From: Cereibacter azotoformans | GTDB lineage: Bacteria; Pseudomonadota; Alphaproteobacteria; Rhodobacterales; Rhodobacteraceae | DNA length: 64,000 nt | Direction: 5' to 3' | Assembly: GCA_017599285.1 (NCBI GenBank) | Contig: JAGFXX010000001.1 | Coordinates: 1,364,001 to 1,428,000, forward strand | Part shown: positions 16,286 through 26,051 of the stretch, in pieces | Numbering within the stretch: position 1 is the first letter of the stretch | How the letters are laid out: every line of letters starts with the position of its first letter | Translations under genes and position numbers: made by a program | Notes under the pieces: model-generated | The model's database searches: none | Told to the model about the DNA's origin: nothing | What the model saw: the letters and a program-made list of their open reading frames with translations, nothing else

Positions 16286-17064
16286 GCCCGGCCGCTCCCA
16301 TCGCGGCGCTCGGGCGGGCGACGCTCGGTGCGCTGGCGGCCATCGGCCGGATCGCGCTCTTTGCGGCCGCGGTCATCAGCCACCTCTTCCGGCCGCCCTT
16401 CTACCCGCGCGAGTTCCTCAACGCGCTGATCCAGATCGGCTGGCTCTCGCTGCCGGTCGTCGGCCTCACCGCGATCTTCACCGGGGGCGCCCTCGCGCTC
16501 CAGATCTACGCGGGCGGCGCGCGCTTCTCGGCCGAGGCGGTCGTGCCCTCGATCGTGGCCATCGGCATGACGCGCGAGCTTGGCCCCGTCCTCGGCGGGC
16601 TGATGGTCGCGGCCCGCGTGGCCTCCTCGATCGCGGCCGAGATCGGCACCATGAAGGTGACCGAGCAGATCGACGCCCTCGTGACCCTCTCGACCAACCC
16701 GCTGAAGTATCTTGCCGTGCCCCGCGTGCTGGCCGCCACGCTCGCCGTGCCGGTCCTCGTGGCCGTGGGCGACTCGATCGGCATCGCCGGCGGCTGGCTC
16801 GTGGGCGTGAACCGGCTCGACTTCAACTCGGCCACCTACATCAAGAACACCGTGGACTTCCTCGAGGTGTGGGACGTGGGCTCGGGCCTCGTGAAGGGCG
16901 CGGCCTTCGGCTTCATCGTGGCCCTGATGGGCTGCTATCACGGCATGAACTCGGGCCGCGGCGCGCAAGGCGTCGGCCGCGCCACCAAATCCGCCGTCGT
17001 CGCGGCCTCGGTCCTGATCCTTGCCGCGAACTACCTGCTGACGGAGGTGTTCTTCACCTCATGA
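16282..17064 (+). CDS. mlaE: MlaE-type phospholipid ABC transporter permease
   Basis: A 260-aa MlaE/YrbE-family permease with several membrane spans. Family markers include [40 protein letters not shown] and [19 protein letters not shown]. It would form the inner-membrane channel of a retrograde lipid transport system that keeps the outer membrane asymmetric. Start GTG 16282 overlaps the alr stop; an in-frame opening further upstream runs antisense-like over alr. It overlaps mlaF by 4 nt (ATGA). Confidence 0.93.
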   Translation: MSPAAPIAALGRATLGALAAIGRIALFAAAVISHLFRPPFYPREFLNALIQIGWLSLPVVGLTAIFTGGALALQIYAGGARFSAEAVVPSIVAIGMTRELGPVLGGLMVAARVASSIAAEIGTMKVTEQIDALVTLSTNPLKYLAVPRVLAATLAVPVLVAVGDSIGIAGGWLVGVNRLDFNSATYIKNTVDFLEVWDVGSGLVKGAAFGFIVALMGCYHGMNSGRGAQGVGRATKSAVVAASVLILAANYLLTEVFFTS

Positions 17065-17807
17065 TCGAGCTTTCCGGCGTCACCAAGAGCTTCGGCTCGA
17101 ACCAGGTCCTGCGCGGCATCGACCTGCGCATCGAGAGCAACAGCTCGATGGTCATCATCGGCGGCTCGGGCACGGGCAAGTCGGTGCTGCTCAAGTGCAT
17201 CCTGGGCCTTGTCGCGCCCGATGGCGGCCGGATCCTGCTGAACGGCGAGGATGTGACCCGCGCCGAGCGCGACGCCTTCCTGGCCCGCTTCGGGATGCTG
17301 TTCCAGGGCGCGGCGCTCTTCGACTCGCTCCATGTCTGGGAGAACGTGGCCTTCCGCCTGCTGCGCGGCGCGCAGAAGCGGCCCAAGGCCGAGGCGCGCG
17401 AGATCGCCATCGAGAAGCTGCGCCGCGTGGGGCTCGGCCCGCAGGTGGCCGACCTCTACCCGGCCGAACTGTCGGGCGGGATGCAGAAGCGCGTGGGCCT
17501 CGCCCGCGCCATCGCGGCCGAGCCCGAGATCATCTTCTTCGACGAACCCACCACCGGGCTCGACCCGATCATGGCCGGCGTCATCAACGACCTCATCCGC
17601 GAGATCGTGACCGAGATGGGCGCGACCGCCATCACGATCACCCACGACATGACCTCGGTCCGCGCCATTGCCGACAACGTGGCGATGCTCCACCGTGGCA
17701 AGATCCGCTGGACCGGCCCGGTCTCCGAGCTCGACACCACACCCGATCCTTACGTCCAGCAGTTCATCCACGGCCGCGCCGAGGGCCCGATCGAGGCGCT
17801 GCGCTAG
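17061..17807 (+). CDS. mlaF: MlaF-type ABC transporter ATP-binding protein
   Basis: A 248-aa ATPase. Walker A GGSGTGKS is at 34-41, the signature LSGGMQKRVGLARA follows, and Walker B is IIFFDEPTTGLDP; GLDPIMAG and the C-terminal His-switch THDMTSV are also present. It powers MlaE. The MQKR form of the signature is typical of the Mla/Ttg2A group. No MCE-domain (MlaD) gene follows; a PqiA-like gene stands in that place. Confidence 0.95.
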   Translation: MIELSGVTKSFGSNQVLRGIDLRIESNSSMVIIGGSGTGKSVLLKCILGLVAPDGGRILLNGEDVTRAERDAFLARFGMLFQGAALFDSLHVWENVAFRLLRGAQKRPKAEAREIAIEKLRRVGLGPQVADLYPAELSGGMQKRVGLARAIAAEPEIIFFDEPTTGLDPIMAGVINDLIREIVTEMGATAITITHDMTSVRAIADNVAMLHRGKIRWTGPVSELDTTPDPYVQQFIHGRAEGPIEALR

Positions 17808-17808
17808 G

Positions 17809-18234
17809 ATGCTGCGCGCGGCCAATCTCGCGCTGCTGCTTCTTTTTCCGATGGCCTGGTTCGCGCCCCTGATGCGGGCGGGGATGCTGCCACTCTTCGG
17901 CCTGTCCGAAATATCCGTCGTCTCGGGCCTCCAGTCGCTCTGGGGCACCGACGTCGGCCTTGCGCTGCTCGTGACCTTCTTCGCGATCTTCGCGCCCTAC
18001 CTGAAGACCATCGGCCTCGCGCTCCTCCACGCCCGGCTGCTCTCGCCCCGCGTCCTGCCCGCGCTTCACCTGCTGGGCCGGCTCGCCATGGCCGACATCT
18101 TCCTGATCGCGCTCTATATCGTGCTCATCAAGGGTGTGGGCCTCGCCACGGTCGAGACCGCCTGGGGCCTCTGGTTCTTCACCGGCTGCATCCTCGCCTC
18201 GCTCGCCATCTCGTTCCTGACGCCCTCGCGTTGA
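17809..18234 (+). CDS. PqiA-like (paraquat-inducible protein A family) membrane protein
   Basis: A 141-aa integral membrane protein with about four hydrophobic segments (LALLLLFPMAWFAPL; LALLVTFFAIFAPYLKTIG; MADIFLIALYIVLIKGVGLA; WFFTGCILASLAISFL). The MADIFLIALYIVLIKG segment resembles the conserved second half of PqiA. PqiA works with an MCE-domain protein (PqiB) in envelope lipid transport. Here it starts 1 nt after mlaF, suggesting a partner role in the same system. Half-length compared with E. coli PqiA. Confidence 0.75.
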   Translation: MLRAANLALLLLFPMAWFAPLMRAGMLPLFGLSEISVVSGLQSLWGTDVGLALLVTFFAIFAPYLKTIGLALLHARLLSPRVLPALHLLGRLAMADIFLIALYIVLIKGVGLATVETAWGLWFFTGCILASLAISFLTPSR

Positions 18235-18300
18235 ACAGGCGCCGTGGCGGGCCTCCGCCTGCCGGCTTGCGCCCCCCTGCCCGAGCGGGCAAAAGGCGCC

Positions 18301-19659
<1,359 letters not shown>

Positions 19660-19677
19660 CGCCGAAGGAGCGGGCAC

Positions 19678-20262
19678 ATGGAAGGCTTCACCATCATCGA
19701 CGCCGTGGTTGCGGCTGTCATCGTGCTGTCGGCGATCCTCGCCTATTCGCGCGGCCTCGTCCGCGAGGTCATGGCGATAGCCGGCTGGGTGGCGGCGGCG
19801 GTCCTCGCCTTCGTCTTCGCGGCGCAGGCCCAGCCCCTGATCAAGGAGGTGCCGGTCCTCGGCGACTTCCTCGGCGACAGTTGCGAACTGTCGATCATCG
19901 CGGCCTTCGCCGCGGTCTTCGCCCTCGCCCTCGTGCTCCTGTCGCTCTTCACGCCGCTCTTCTCCTCGGCGATCCGCAATTCCGCCCTTGGGGGCCTCGA
20001 CCAGAGCCTGGGCTTCCTCTTCGGCGTCCTGCGCGGCGTGGTGCTCGTGGCGGTGGCGCTGATCGTCTATGACCGCGCCGTGGCCTCGAACACGGTCCCG
20101 ATGGTGGACAATTCCCGCTCGGCCCGCGTCTTTGCCTCCTTCCAGGAGAACATCGACCAGTCCATTCCGTCCGACGCGCCCGGCTGGATCGTCGCCCGCT
20201 ACGAACAGCTGGTGAGCAGCTGCACCGCGCCCGCCACCCCCGCCCCGGCACCCGCGAACTGA
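19678..20262 (+). CDS. cvpA: CvpA family membrane protein
   Basis: A 194-aa CvpA protein with four predicted membrane spans in the N-terminal two thirds (GFTIIDAVVAAVIVLSAILA, then AIAGWVAAAVLAFVFAA, and two more) and a charged C-terminus. The ILAYSRGLVREVMAIAGWV segment is the family signature. It lies 18 nt after radA and before purF; cvpA-purF adjacency is conserved in proteobacteria. Its molecular role is not settled, but it is linked to envelope stress and colicin V production. Confidence 0.93.
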   Translation: MEGFTIIDAVVAAVIVLSAILAYSRGLVREVMAIAGWVAAAVLAFVFAAQAQPLIKEVPVLGDFLGDSCELSIIAAFAAVFALALVLLSLFTPLFSSAIRNSALGGLDQSLGFLFGVLRGVVLVAVALIVYDRAVASNTVPMVDNSRSARVFASFQENIDQSIPSDAPGWIVARYEQLVSSCTAPATPAPAPAN

Positions 20263-20345
20263 GGGGAACGGCTTTGTGAGGGTGACAGCGGCGTGACAAG
20301 CCACTACATGAGGGGCCAATCTCCCCTCGGATTCGGAGCCCTCCC

Positions 20346-21806
20346 ATGCGCCCCTTCCTGAGCCACCCCTTCGACGATGACAAGTTGAAGGAAGAGTGCG
20401 GCGTTTTCGGTGTCATCGGCGTATGTGACGCAGCAAATTTCGTGGCCCTCGGCATGCATGCCCTGCAGCACCGCGGGCAGGAAGCCGGCGGCATCGTTGC
20501 CTACGATCCCGAACACGGCTTCAACTCGGCCCGCCGCTTCGGCTATGTGCGCGACAACTTCACCGACCCCGCCACGATGTCCACCCTGCCGGGTGCGCTC
20601 GCCATCGGCCATGTCCGCTATTCCACCGCCGGCTCCAAGGGCGCGACCGCGATCCGCGACGTGCAGCCCTTCTTCGGCGAGTTCGCGATGGGCGGTGCGG
20701 CGATCGCCCACAACGGCAACCTGACCAACGCCGCCGCCCTGCGCCGCGAGCTGATCGAGCGCGGCTCGATCTTCCAGTCCTCCTCGGACAGCGAATGCAT
20801 CATCCACCTGATGGCGCGCTCGATCCAGAAGAACATCCCCGAGCGGATGAAGGACGCGCTGCGCCGCGTCGAGGGCGCCTTCTCGGTCGTGGCCATGACC
20901 CGCACGAAGCTGATCGGCGTGCGCGATCCGCTCGGCGTGCGCCCGCTGGTGATCGGCCGGATCGGAGAGGGCTGGGCGCTGTCGTCGGAGACCTGCGGCC
21001 TCGACATCATCGGCGCCGAGTTCATCCGCGAGGTCGAGCCGGGCGAGATGGTGGTGATCGACGAGAAGGGCATCGAGAGCTTCCACCCGTTCGACCGTCG
21101 CGCCGCCCGCTTCTGCATCTTCGAGCATGTCTATTTCTCGCGGCCCGACTCGATCCTCGGCGGCCGCTCGGTCTATGAGACCCGCCGCCAGATCGGCGTG
21201 GAACTGGCCAAGGAAGCGCCCGTTGACGCCGATCTGGTCTGTCCCGTCCCCGATTCCGGCACACCGGCCGCCATCGGCTTCAGCCAGCAATCGGGCATCC
21301 CCTATGCAATGGGGATCATCCGCAACCAGTATATGGGCCGGACCTTCATCGAGCCGACTGAGCAGATCCGCAACATGGGCGTGCGGCTGAAGCTCAACGT
21401 CAACCGCGCGCTGATCAAGGGCAAGCGGGTGATCCTCGTGGACGATTCGGTTGTCCGCGGCACGACGTCGCGCAAGATCAAGGACATGATCCTCGATGCG
21501 GGCGCGGCCGAGGTGCATTTCCGCATCGCCTCGCCCCCCACGGCCTGGCCCTGCTTCTACGGGGTGGACACGCCGGAACGTGCCAAGCTTCTGGCCGCCA
21601 ACATGTCCGAGGACGAGATGCGCGACTGGATCGGCGTGGATTCTCTGCGCTTCATCTCGCTTGACGGCCTCTACCGGGCCGTGGGCGAGGCCGCGGGCCG
21701 CGATCCCAAGGCCCCGCGCTATTGCGACGCCTGCTTCTCGGGCGATTATCCCGTGGCCCCCTCGGACAAGATCGATCAGGGGTTCGAGATGAAGGCGGCC
21801 CAGTAG
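20346..21806 (+). CDS. purF: Amidophosphoribosyltransferase
   Basis: A 486-aa PurF. The N-terminal nucleophile Cys18 is in KEECGVFGVIG after a short propeptide, HALQHRGQEAGGI follows, and the phosphoribosyl-binding motif is VILVDDSVVRGTTS. It makes phosphoribosylamine, the first step of purine synthesis. The start MRPFLSHPFDDD leaves a 17-residue propeptide, consistent with the Bacillus/alphaproteobacterial class, which also carries an Fe-S cluster; cysteines near the C-terminus (YCDACFSGDYP) fit that class. Confidence 0.97.
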   Translation: MRPFLSHPFDDDKLKEECGVFGVIGVCDAANFVALGMHALQHRGQEAGGIVAYDPEHGFNSARRFGYVRDNFTDPATMSTLPGALAIGHVRYSTAGSKGATAIRDVQPFFGEFAMGGAAIAHNGNLTNAAALRRELIERGSIFQSSSDSECIIHLMARSIQKNIPERMKDALRRVEGAFSVVAMTRTKLIGVRDPLGVRPLVIGRIGEGWALSSETCGLDIIGAEFIREVEPGEMVVIDEKGIESFHPFDRRAARFCIFEHVYFSRPDSILGGRSVYETRRQIGVELAKEAPVDADLVCPVPDSGTPAAIGFSQQSGIPYAMGIIRNQYMGRTFIEPTEQIRNMGVRLKLNVNRALIKGKRVILVDDSVVRGTTSRKIKDMILDAGAAEVHFRIASPPTAWPCFYGVDTPERAKLLAANMSEDEMRDWIGVDSLRFISLDGLYRAVGEAAGRDPKAPRYCDACFSGDYPVAPSDKIDQGFEMKAAQ

Positions 21807-21936
21807 GCCGTCCTTCGCGCGGCGCGCACCTCCTGCCCGCGCCGCCCGCCGCTTGCGCCCACCCGTGTTTTTGGCCATAGGCTGAAGCGCCGCAGACCCG
21901 GAGTCGCGGCGTTTTTCCAGTCAGAAGGCCGCCCCG

Positions 21937-22602
21937 ATGAGCACCCTGCCCTCGCCCCGCATCGCCCTTGTAACCGGAGCCTCCCGCGGGCTCGGCACCG
22001 CGATCGCCGAGGAACTCGGCGTTGCGGGCTGGCATGTGGTCGCCGTCGCTCGCACCACCGGCGGGCTCGAGGACATGGACGACCGCATCCGCGGCCGCAG
22101 GCCGGGCGCCGAGCCCGCCACGCTCGCACCGATGGACGTGACCAACGACGACGCGATGCGCCACCTCTGCCGCTCGATCTATGACCGCTGGGGGGCGGTG
22201 CATCTCTGGGTCCATGCGGCCATCCATGCGGCACCGCTCTGCCCGTCGGGCCATATCGAGCCCAAGGACTGGGACAAGTCGATCGCGACCAACGTGCGGG
22301 CCACCGGCATCCTGATCCCCATGGTCGAGCCGCTGCTGCGTGCCGGACAGGGCACCGCGCTCTTCTTCGACGATCCGCGGGGCGGCGAGCCCTTCTTCGG
22401 CTCCTATGGCGCGACCAAGGCCGCACAGATGGCCCTCGTGCGGAGCTGGCAGGCCGAGACCCGCAAGATCGGCCCGCGCGTCCAGATCGAGACCCCGAAT
22501 CCGATGCCGACCGCCACCCGCGGCCGTTTCTACCCCGGCGAGGATCGCGCGAAACTCGCCGACATCCACACCGAGGCGCAGCGGATCCTGGCGCTGATCT
22601 GA
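21937..22602 (+). CDS. Short-chain dehydrogenase/reductase of unknown substrate
   Basis: A 221-aa classical SDR. The nucleotide-binding motif TGASRGLGTA is near residues 14-23 and the catalytic Tyr/Lys pair is in SYGATKAAQ. The usual NNAG motif is replaced by VHAAIHAAPL, and the C-terminal substrate lid is short, so substrate cannot be predicted. It lies 130 nt after purF. It is the last chromosomal gene before the tRNA-Val island. Confidence 0.85.
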   Translation: MSTLPSPRIALVTGASRGLGTAIAEELGVAGWHVVAVARTTGGLEDMDDRIRGRRPGAEPATLAPMDVTNDDAMRHLCRSIYDRWGAVHLWVHAAIHAAPLCPSGHIEPKDWDKSIATNVRATGILIPMVEPLLRAGQGTALFFDDPRGGEPFFGSYGATKAAQMALVRSWQAETRKIGPRVQIETPNPMPTATRGRFYPGEDRAKLADIHTEAQRILALI

Positions 22603-22676
22603 TCCCTGATCCCGCGTGCAGCCGTGCCTTCCGCGCGGCTGCCGTTGCCGGCACGGAAGCGTCCCCACGCGACGCC

Positions 22677-22700
22677 GAAAGCCCGCGCTCTTGCGCGGGC
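22677..22700 (-). terminator. Original tRNA-Val terminator, now displaced by the island
   Basis: On the minus strand GCCCGCGC-AAGA-GCGCGGGC is followed by TTTC. It lies 37 nt beyond the tRNA 3' half copy at 22737, the position expected for the native tRNA terminator before integration. The island now separates it from the intact tRNA by 8.8 kb. It may also stop transcription from the SDR gene on the other strand. Confidence 0.7.
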
Positions 22701-22736
22701 GTCTGCATGGCGACTGTGCCGGGAATGTGCGGTATG

Positions 22737-22782
22737 ATGGTGGGCGATAACGGATTTGAACCGCTGACATCTTCGATGTGAA
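22737..22782. repeat. Left attachment-site repeat (46 bp, tRNA-Val 3' half)
   Basis: Perfect 46-bp direct copy of 31533-31578. It contains the tRNA-Val sequence from the anticodon loop to the CCA end (in reverse orientation) but lacks the 5' half, so it is not a functional tRNA. It marks the left boundary of the island. Confidence 0.97.
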
Positions 22783-22878
22783 AAAAGCAGCCGTAGCGCA
22801 ACCTATTGAAACCTGTTGATCTGCACGCTTTTTATTCCATGCCGAAAGGCAGGTTTCGCGATTTGCGCCGGTTCACGC

Positions 22879-22907
22879 AGGTTCAATGAACCGGGGAGCG
22901 CTTCGTA
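22879..22907. repeat. Subterminal island repeat, left copy (possible integrase arm or Xis site)
   Basis: A 29-bp sequence beginning AGGTTCAATGAACC (GGTTC/GAACC inverted repeat) and ending CTTCGTA. It matches 31461-31489 at 25 of 29 positions, in the same orientation, and each copy lies close to one island end. Such subterminal pairs fit arm-type binding sites. Confidence 0.7.
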
Positions 22908-23038
22908 TGGCTGGCGGCGGGTATGGAGCCATCAGCGCATGGACCCACGTCGCGTGATCCCCGCCGGTCCAGCCAGCGCAGCGGCCGGAACATCTCAGCC
23001 CGTGCCGCATTGACTGCCTCCGAACAGAGGAGTTGGAC

Positions 23039-23311
23039 ATGGGATATCTGCAACTTGATGTGACGATGACCGGCATAGTGCTGCGGCAGATCGGTGAGTG
23101 CGGAACGCGGATCCTCGAGCGCTTCAACACGCACGAGGTCGGGATGCGCCGGGCGCTGATCACGGCGCAGCGCGAGCTTGCGCGTAACGGCTCCCTGGCC
23201 GAGGTGAGAGCAAGTGTTCAGCAGCCCGAGCTGGGGCAGCGACTGAAGCACTGCGTCGAGACGGAAGCGAGCAGCGGCAGCAAGCTTCAGGGGTTGGCCG
23301 AGACGCTTTGA
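23039..23311 (+). CDS. Hypothetical protein, island-encoded
   Basis: A 90-aa protein I do not recognise. It starts MGYLQLDVTMTGIVLRQIGE with a good ribosome site (AGAGGAG, 7 nt upstream). The sequence is mainly helical and soluble (LERFNTHEVGMRRALITAQRE), with no membrane segment, signal peptide or cysteine motif. It is the first gene inside the left end of the island and points inward. An in-frame TTG six bases upstream is possible. The ~190 nt after it hold no convincing gene. Confidence 0.5.
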   Translation: MGYLQLDVTMTGIVLRQIGECGTRILERFNTHEVGMRRALITAQRELARNGSLAEVRASVQQPELGQRLKHCVETEASSGSKLQGLAETL

Positions 23312-23498
23312 GCGCACCTCAACTCCCCCCACCTCACCATCGGCGGGTGGATGCTGCCGCCAGACCGGCCCATCGCCGCCCGGCTCGCCTCGAGGCTCTC
23401 CAGCACGATCACGGCATCCTGGGTGCATCTCGTAAATCCGACCTCCACATGCGCCACCCCAGCGTGGCCCGAGTGCGCGGGCCACCAGAGCCCTGCTT

Positions 23499-24743
23499 TT
23501 ATCCGACGGCTTGAACAGACCTCAGCTTGTCAACAGCCCTGTCATAGGCCTTCAAGCCGGACGGCTCACTCCCAACCAGTTTTTTTACATCGATCAATTT
23601 GGCGACGTCGCAAAATTCCCCCTTGTCAGGGTGAACAATCATGAAACGCGAGTTGTTCTGCAGCATTACGTGCGTAGGCTTGATTTCCCGCATGAGGGCT
23701 GGATCCATTCTTCCCGTGCCGTGCAGGAAATACGTGGTCTTGAACCACGGTGCGAGAAACCGCTCCATGTAGACGAAGGACGACCCGCCGGACACCAGAA
23801 GCGTTCCATCCACATCGGGCCGCTCCGACTGCATGATGCTCAGCTGTCCCGTATTGCCGCCTTTCCTATAGGCCGTATGCTTGACTTTATAGGGTTGCTT
23901 ATAGCTCAGGTGCGGATAAAGGGCCTTGTATGCGCCCATCAACTTGTTTCCCAAGTCGCCGCCCTGCATTCTCATCTCGATGTTCGCGTAGGGCTCCAGT
24001 TCATGTGGAACGCCAAAATACCGCAGCACATCGCGGCTGGCGATTGCCGCGCCCACACTTGACCAGTGGGTGTCCCCGCCCCAATAGCTCACCGAAGACG
24101 ACAGCTTTAGCTCATCGATCGGACATACAAATTTCGACCGATGCCTTGAGCCGTTCAGAAACTGAACGAGCCCATTTTGATCTGAAACTTTAAAAGGAGC
24201 AAGGTCAGGCTTAATCAGTTCTTTTGAGGGCGCGATGCAGTAACACCACTTCGCCCCGACTTCATCTGCCAACGCGGAGAACTTGTCGAGATATCGATCC
24301 CATGCAGAGATGCTAGGAGCCATGTCCGCAGTCCCGTCAGCTTGCTCGCGCAAGGAGTTCGAGTTGCTCAGAAACAGCCACCCGGATCCACCCAGGCTAA
24401 CATTTGGAACCTGCACAACATCTATCGTCCATTGCAGCTTTTCGTTGCCGGACTGGTCGACCGAGTGAACTGTGCAAGATGCTAGTGGCGCAGCCACAGA
24501 GAAACCGTGATAATCGTCTTCAATCTGGATGCCAGCGTTGCGGAAGCGCGTCGAGACGTCAGGGCGCTCTCTGAGTTTATCGCAGCTTATCGTGAATTTG
24601 TTGAAGCGGATCAAGATCTTCTTCACATCCGGCCGCGCCCACCCAGAGATACTAAGAAGTTGCGCCTTCTGGCCATAGTGCTGTGTCGGCTGATCGAGAT
24701 GAATATCCTGCGCCTTACGCGTCTTCTGAACTGCGTAAACCAT
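23499..24743 (-). CDS. AlgJ/AlgX-like SGNH-hydrolase-family protein (low-GC island cargo)
   Basis: A 414-aa protein. The segment SYWGGDTHWSSVGAAIASRD contains the DxHW motif of AlgJ/AlgX-type O-acetyltransferase domains, and LVSGGSSFVYMERFL resembles the nucleophile region (GxS). WLFLSNSNS after the N-terminal part is also typical. No signal peptide or membrane span is visible, unlike AlgJ/AlgX, so it may act in the cytoplasm or be secreted differently; residues ~1-110 are of unknown type. Base composition is clearly poorer in GC than the neighbours, with runs such as AACTTTAAAAGGAG, pointing to recent transfer. Polysaccharide modification is inference. Confidence 0.65.
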   Translation of the reverse strand: MVYAVQKTRKAQDIHLDQPTQHYGQKAQLLSISGWARPDVKKILIRFNKFTISCDKLRERPDVSTRFRNAGIQIEDDYHGFSVAAPLASCTVHSVDQSGNEKLQWTIDVVQVPNVSLGGSGWLFLSNSNSLREQADGTADMAPSISAWDRYLDKFSALADEVGAKWCYCIAPSKELIKPDLAPFKVSDQNGLVQFLNGSRHRSKFVCPIDELKLSSSVSYWGGDTHWSSVGAAIASRDVLRYFGVPHELEPYANIEMRMQGGDLGNKLMGAYKALYPHLSYKQPYKVKHTAYRKGGNTGQLSIMQSERPDVDGTLLVSGGSSFVYMERFLAPWFKTTYFLHGTGRMDPALMREIKPTHVMLQNNSRFMIVHPDKGEFCDVAKLIDVKKLVGSEPSGLKAYDRAVDKLRSVQAVG

Positions 24744-25024
24744 CGGTTACAGATTCCCTCATTGCACCACGTAGTTGTTAGTCAGCCAGTATGCTCGATG
24801 CAACTCGTGCCTATGCGACCAGTCGTCCTGACAATGCACTGGCGCCGGGGCGTCTTGATCGCAGCCCACACCTTATCGCGAGCCTGAGAATCGGCTGCAC
24901 GAAGCCCCCTCCGCTCACGCCAACTTCTCCAGCCGCACATGGTCTGCCCCCAGAAAAGTGGTCCTCCCTGAGGTAGGCTTTCGGGCCCGATGGGGAGATC
25001 GTCGCCAAGCTTCGGCAGGTCGAC

Positions 25025-25267
25025 GTGTTGGTGTCGCAAGGCCGCTCGGTGGCCGAGGCGGTTCGGTCGATCGGCGTAACCCAGTTCACCTACTACCGCT
25101 GGCGCAAGGAGTTTGGCGGCCTGAAGACTGATCAGGTAAAGCGGCTGAAGGAGCTGGAGAAGGAGAACGAGCGGCTGCGGAAGGCTGTTTCGGATCTGAC
25201 ACTCGAGAAGCTGATCCTGAAGGAGGCCGCCTCGGGAACCGAAGGTCCGCGTCAGCGAAACTATTGA
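25025..25267 (+). CDS. IS3-family transposase OrfA
   Basis: An HTH protein: GRSVAEAVRSIGVTQFTYYR is the helix-turn-helix, then a leucine-zipper-like coiled coil KRLKELEKENERLRKAVSDL. It binds the IS ends and is joined to OrfB by -1 frameshifting in this family. The family N-terminus normally starts earlier; the same frame continues upstream (GEIVAKLRQVDV) to a TAG without an ATG, so the true start is lost or is the GTG at 25025. The C-terminus (SGTEGPRQRNY) is also altered. Confidence 0.8.
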   Translation: MLVSQGRSVAEAVRSIGVTQFTYYRWRKEFGGLKTDQVKRLKELEKENERLRKAVSDLTLEKLILKEAASGTEGPRQRNY

Positions 25268-26051
25268 GCCCCGCCCGCCGGCGGGCCTGCATCGATCACG
25301 TCCGCCAGAAGCTCGGCCTGTCCGAACGGGTCGCCTGCCGCGTGCTGGGGCAGCATCGCTCGACGCAGCGTAAGGTGCCACAGGGCCGGCCCGACGAAGA
25401 GGCGCTGACGGCCGACATCGTCGCGCTGGCCAGCCAGTACGGCCGCTACGGCTATCGCCGGATCACCGCGCTGCTCCGCGAGGCGGGCTGGGCGGTGAAC
25501 GTGAAGCGGGTCGAGCGGATCTGGCGAAGGGAGGGGCTGAAGGTCCCGCAAAAGCAGCCGAAGAAGGGGCGCCTGTGGCTGAACGACGGATCCTGCATCC
25601 GCCTGCGGCCCGAACGGCCCAACCATGTCTGGTCCTACGACTTCGTCGAAAGCCGGACCCACGATGGGAGAAAGTTCCACATGCTCAATGTCCTCGACGA
25701 GTTCACCCGCGAATGTCTGTCCATCCGCGTCTCCCGCAAGCTCAACTCGACCGACGTCATCGACGTGCTGTCCGAGTTGTTCATCCTCCGCGGTGTGCCC
25801 GGCCACATACGGTCCGACAACGGGCCGGAGTTCATCGCGACTGCGGTCAGAACCTGGATCGCCGCGGTCGGCGCCCGACGCGCCTTCATCGAGCCCGGCA
25901 GCCCCTGGGAGAACGGCTACTGCGAGAGCTTCAACTCGAAGCTCCGAGACGAGCTCTTGAACGGAGAGATCTTCTACAGCCTCGCCGAAGCCCGGATCGT
26001 GATCGGGTCCTGGCGCCAGCATTACAACGCTGTTGCATAACACCCATCTCT

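Noticed and set aside
22737..22812. A second tRNA-Val gene at the left island end
   Set aside because: Only the 3' half is present; the D arm and 5' acceptor strand are missing, so it is an att repeat.
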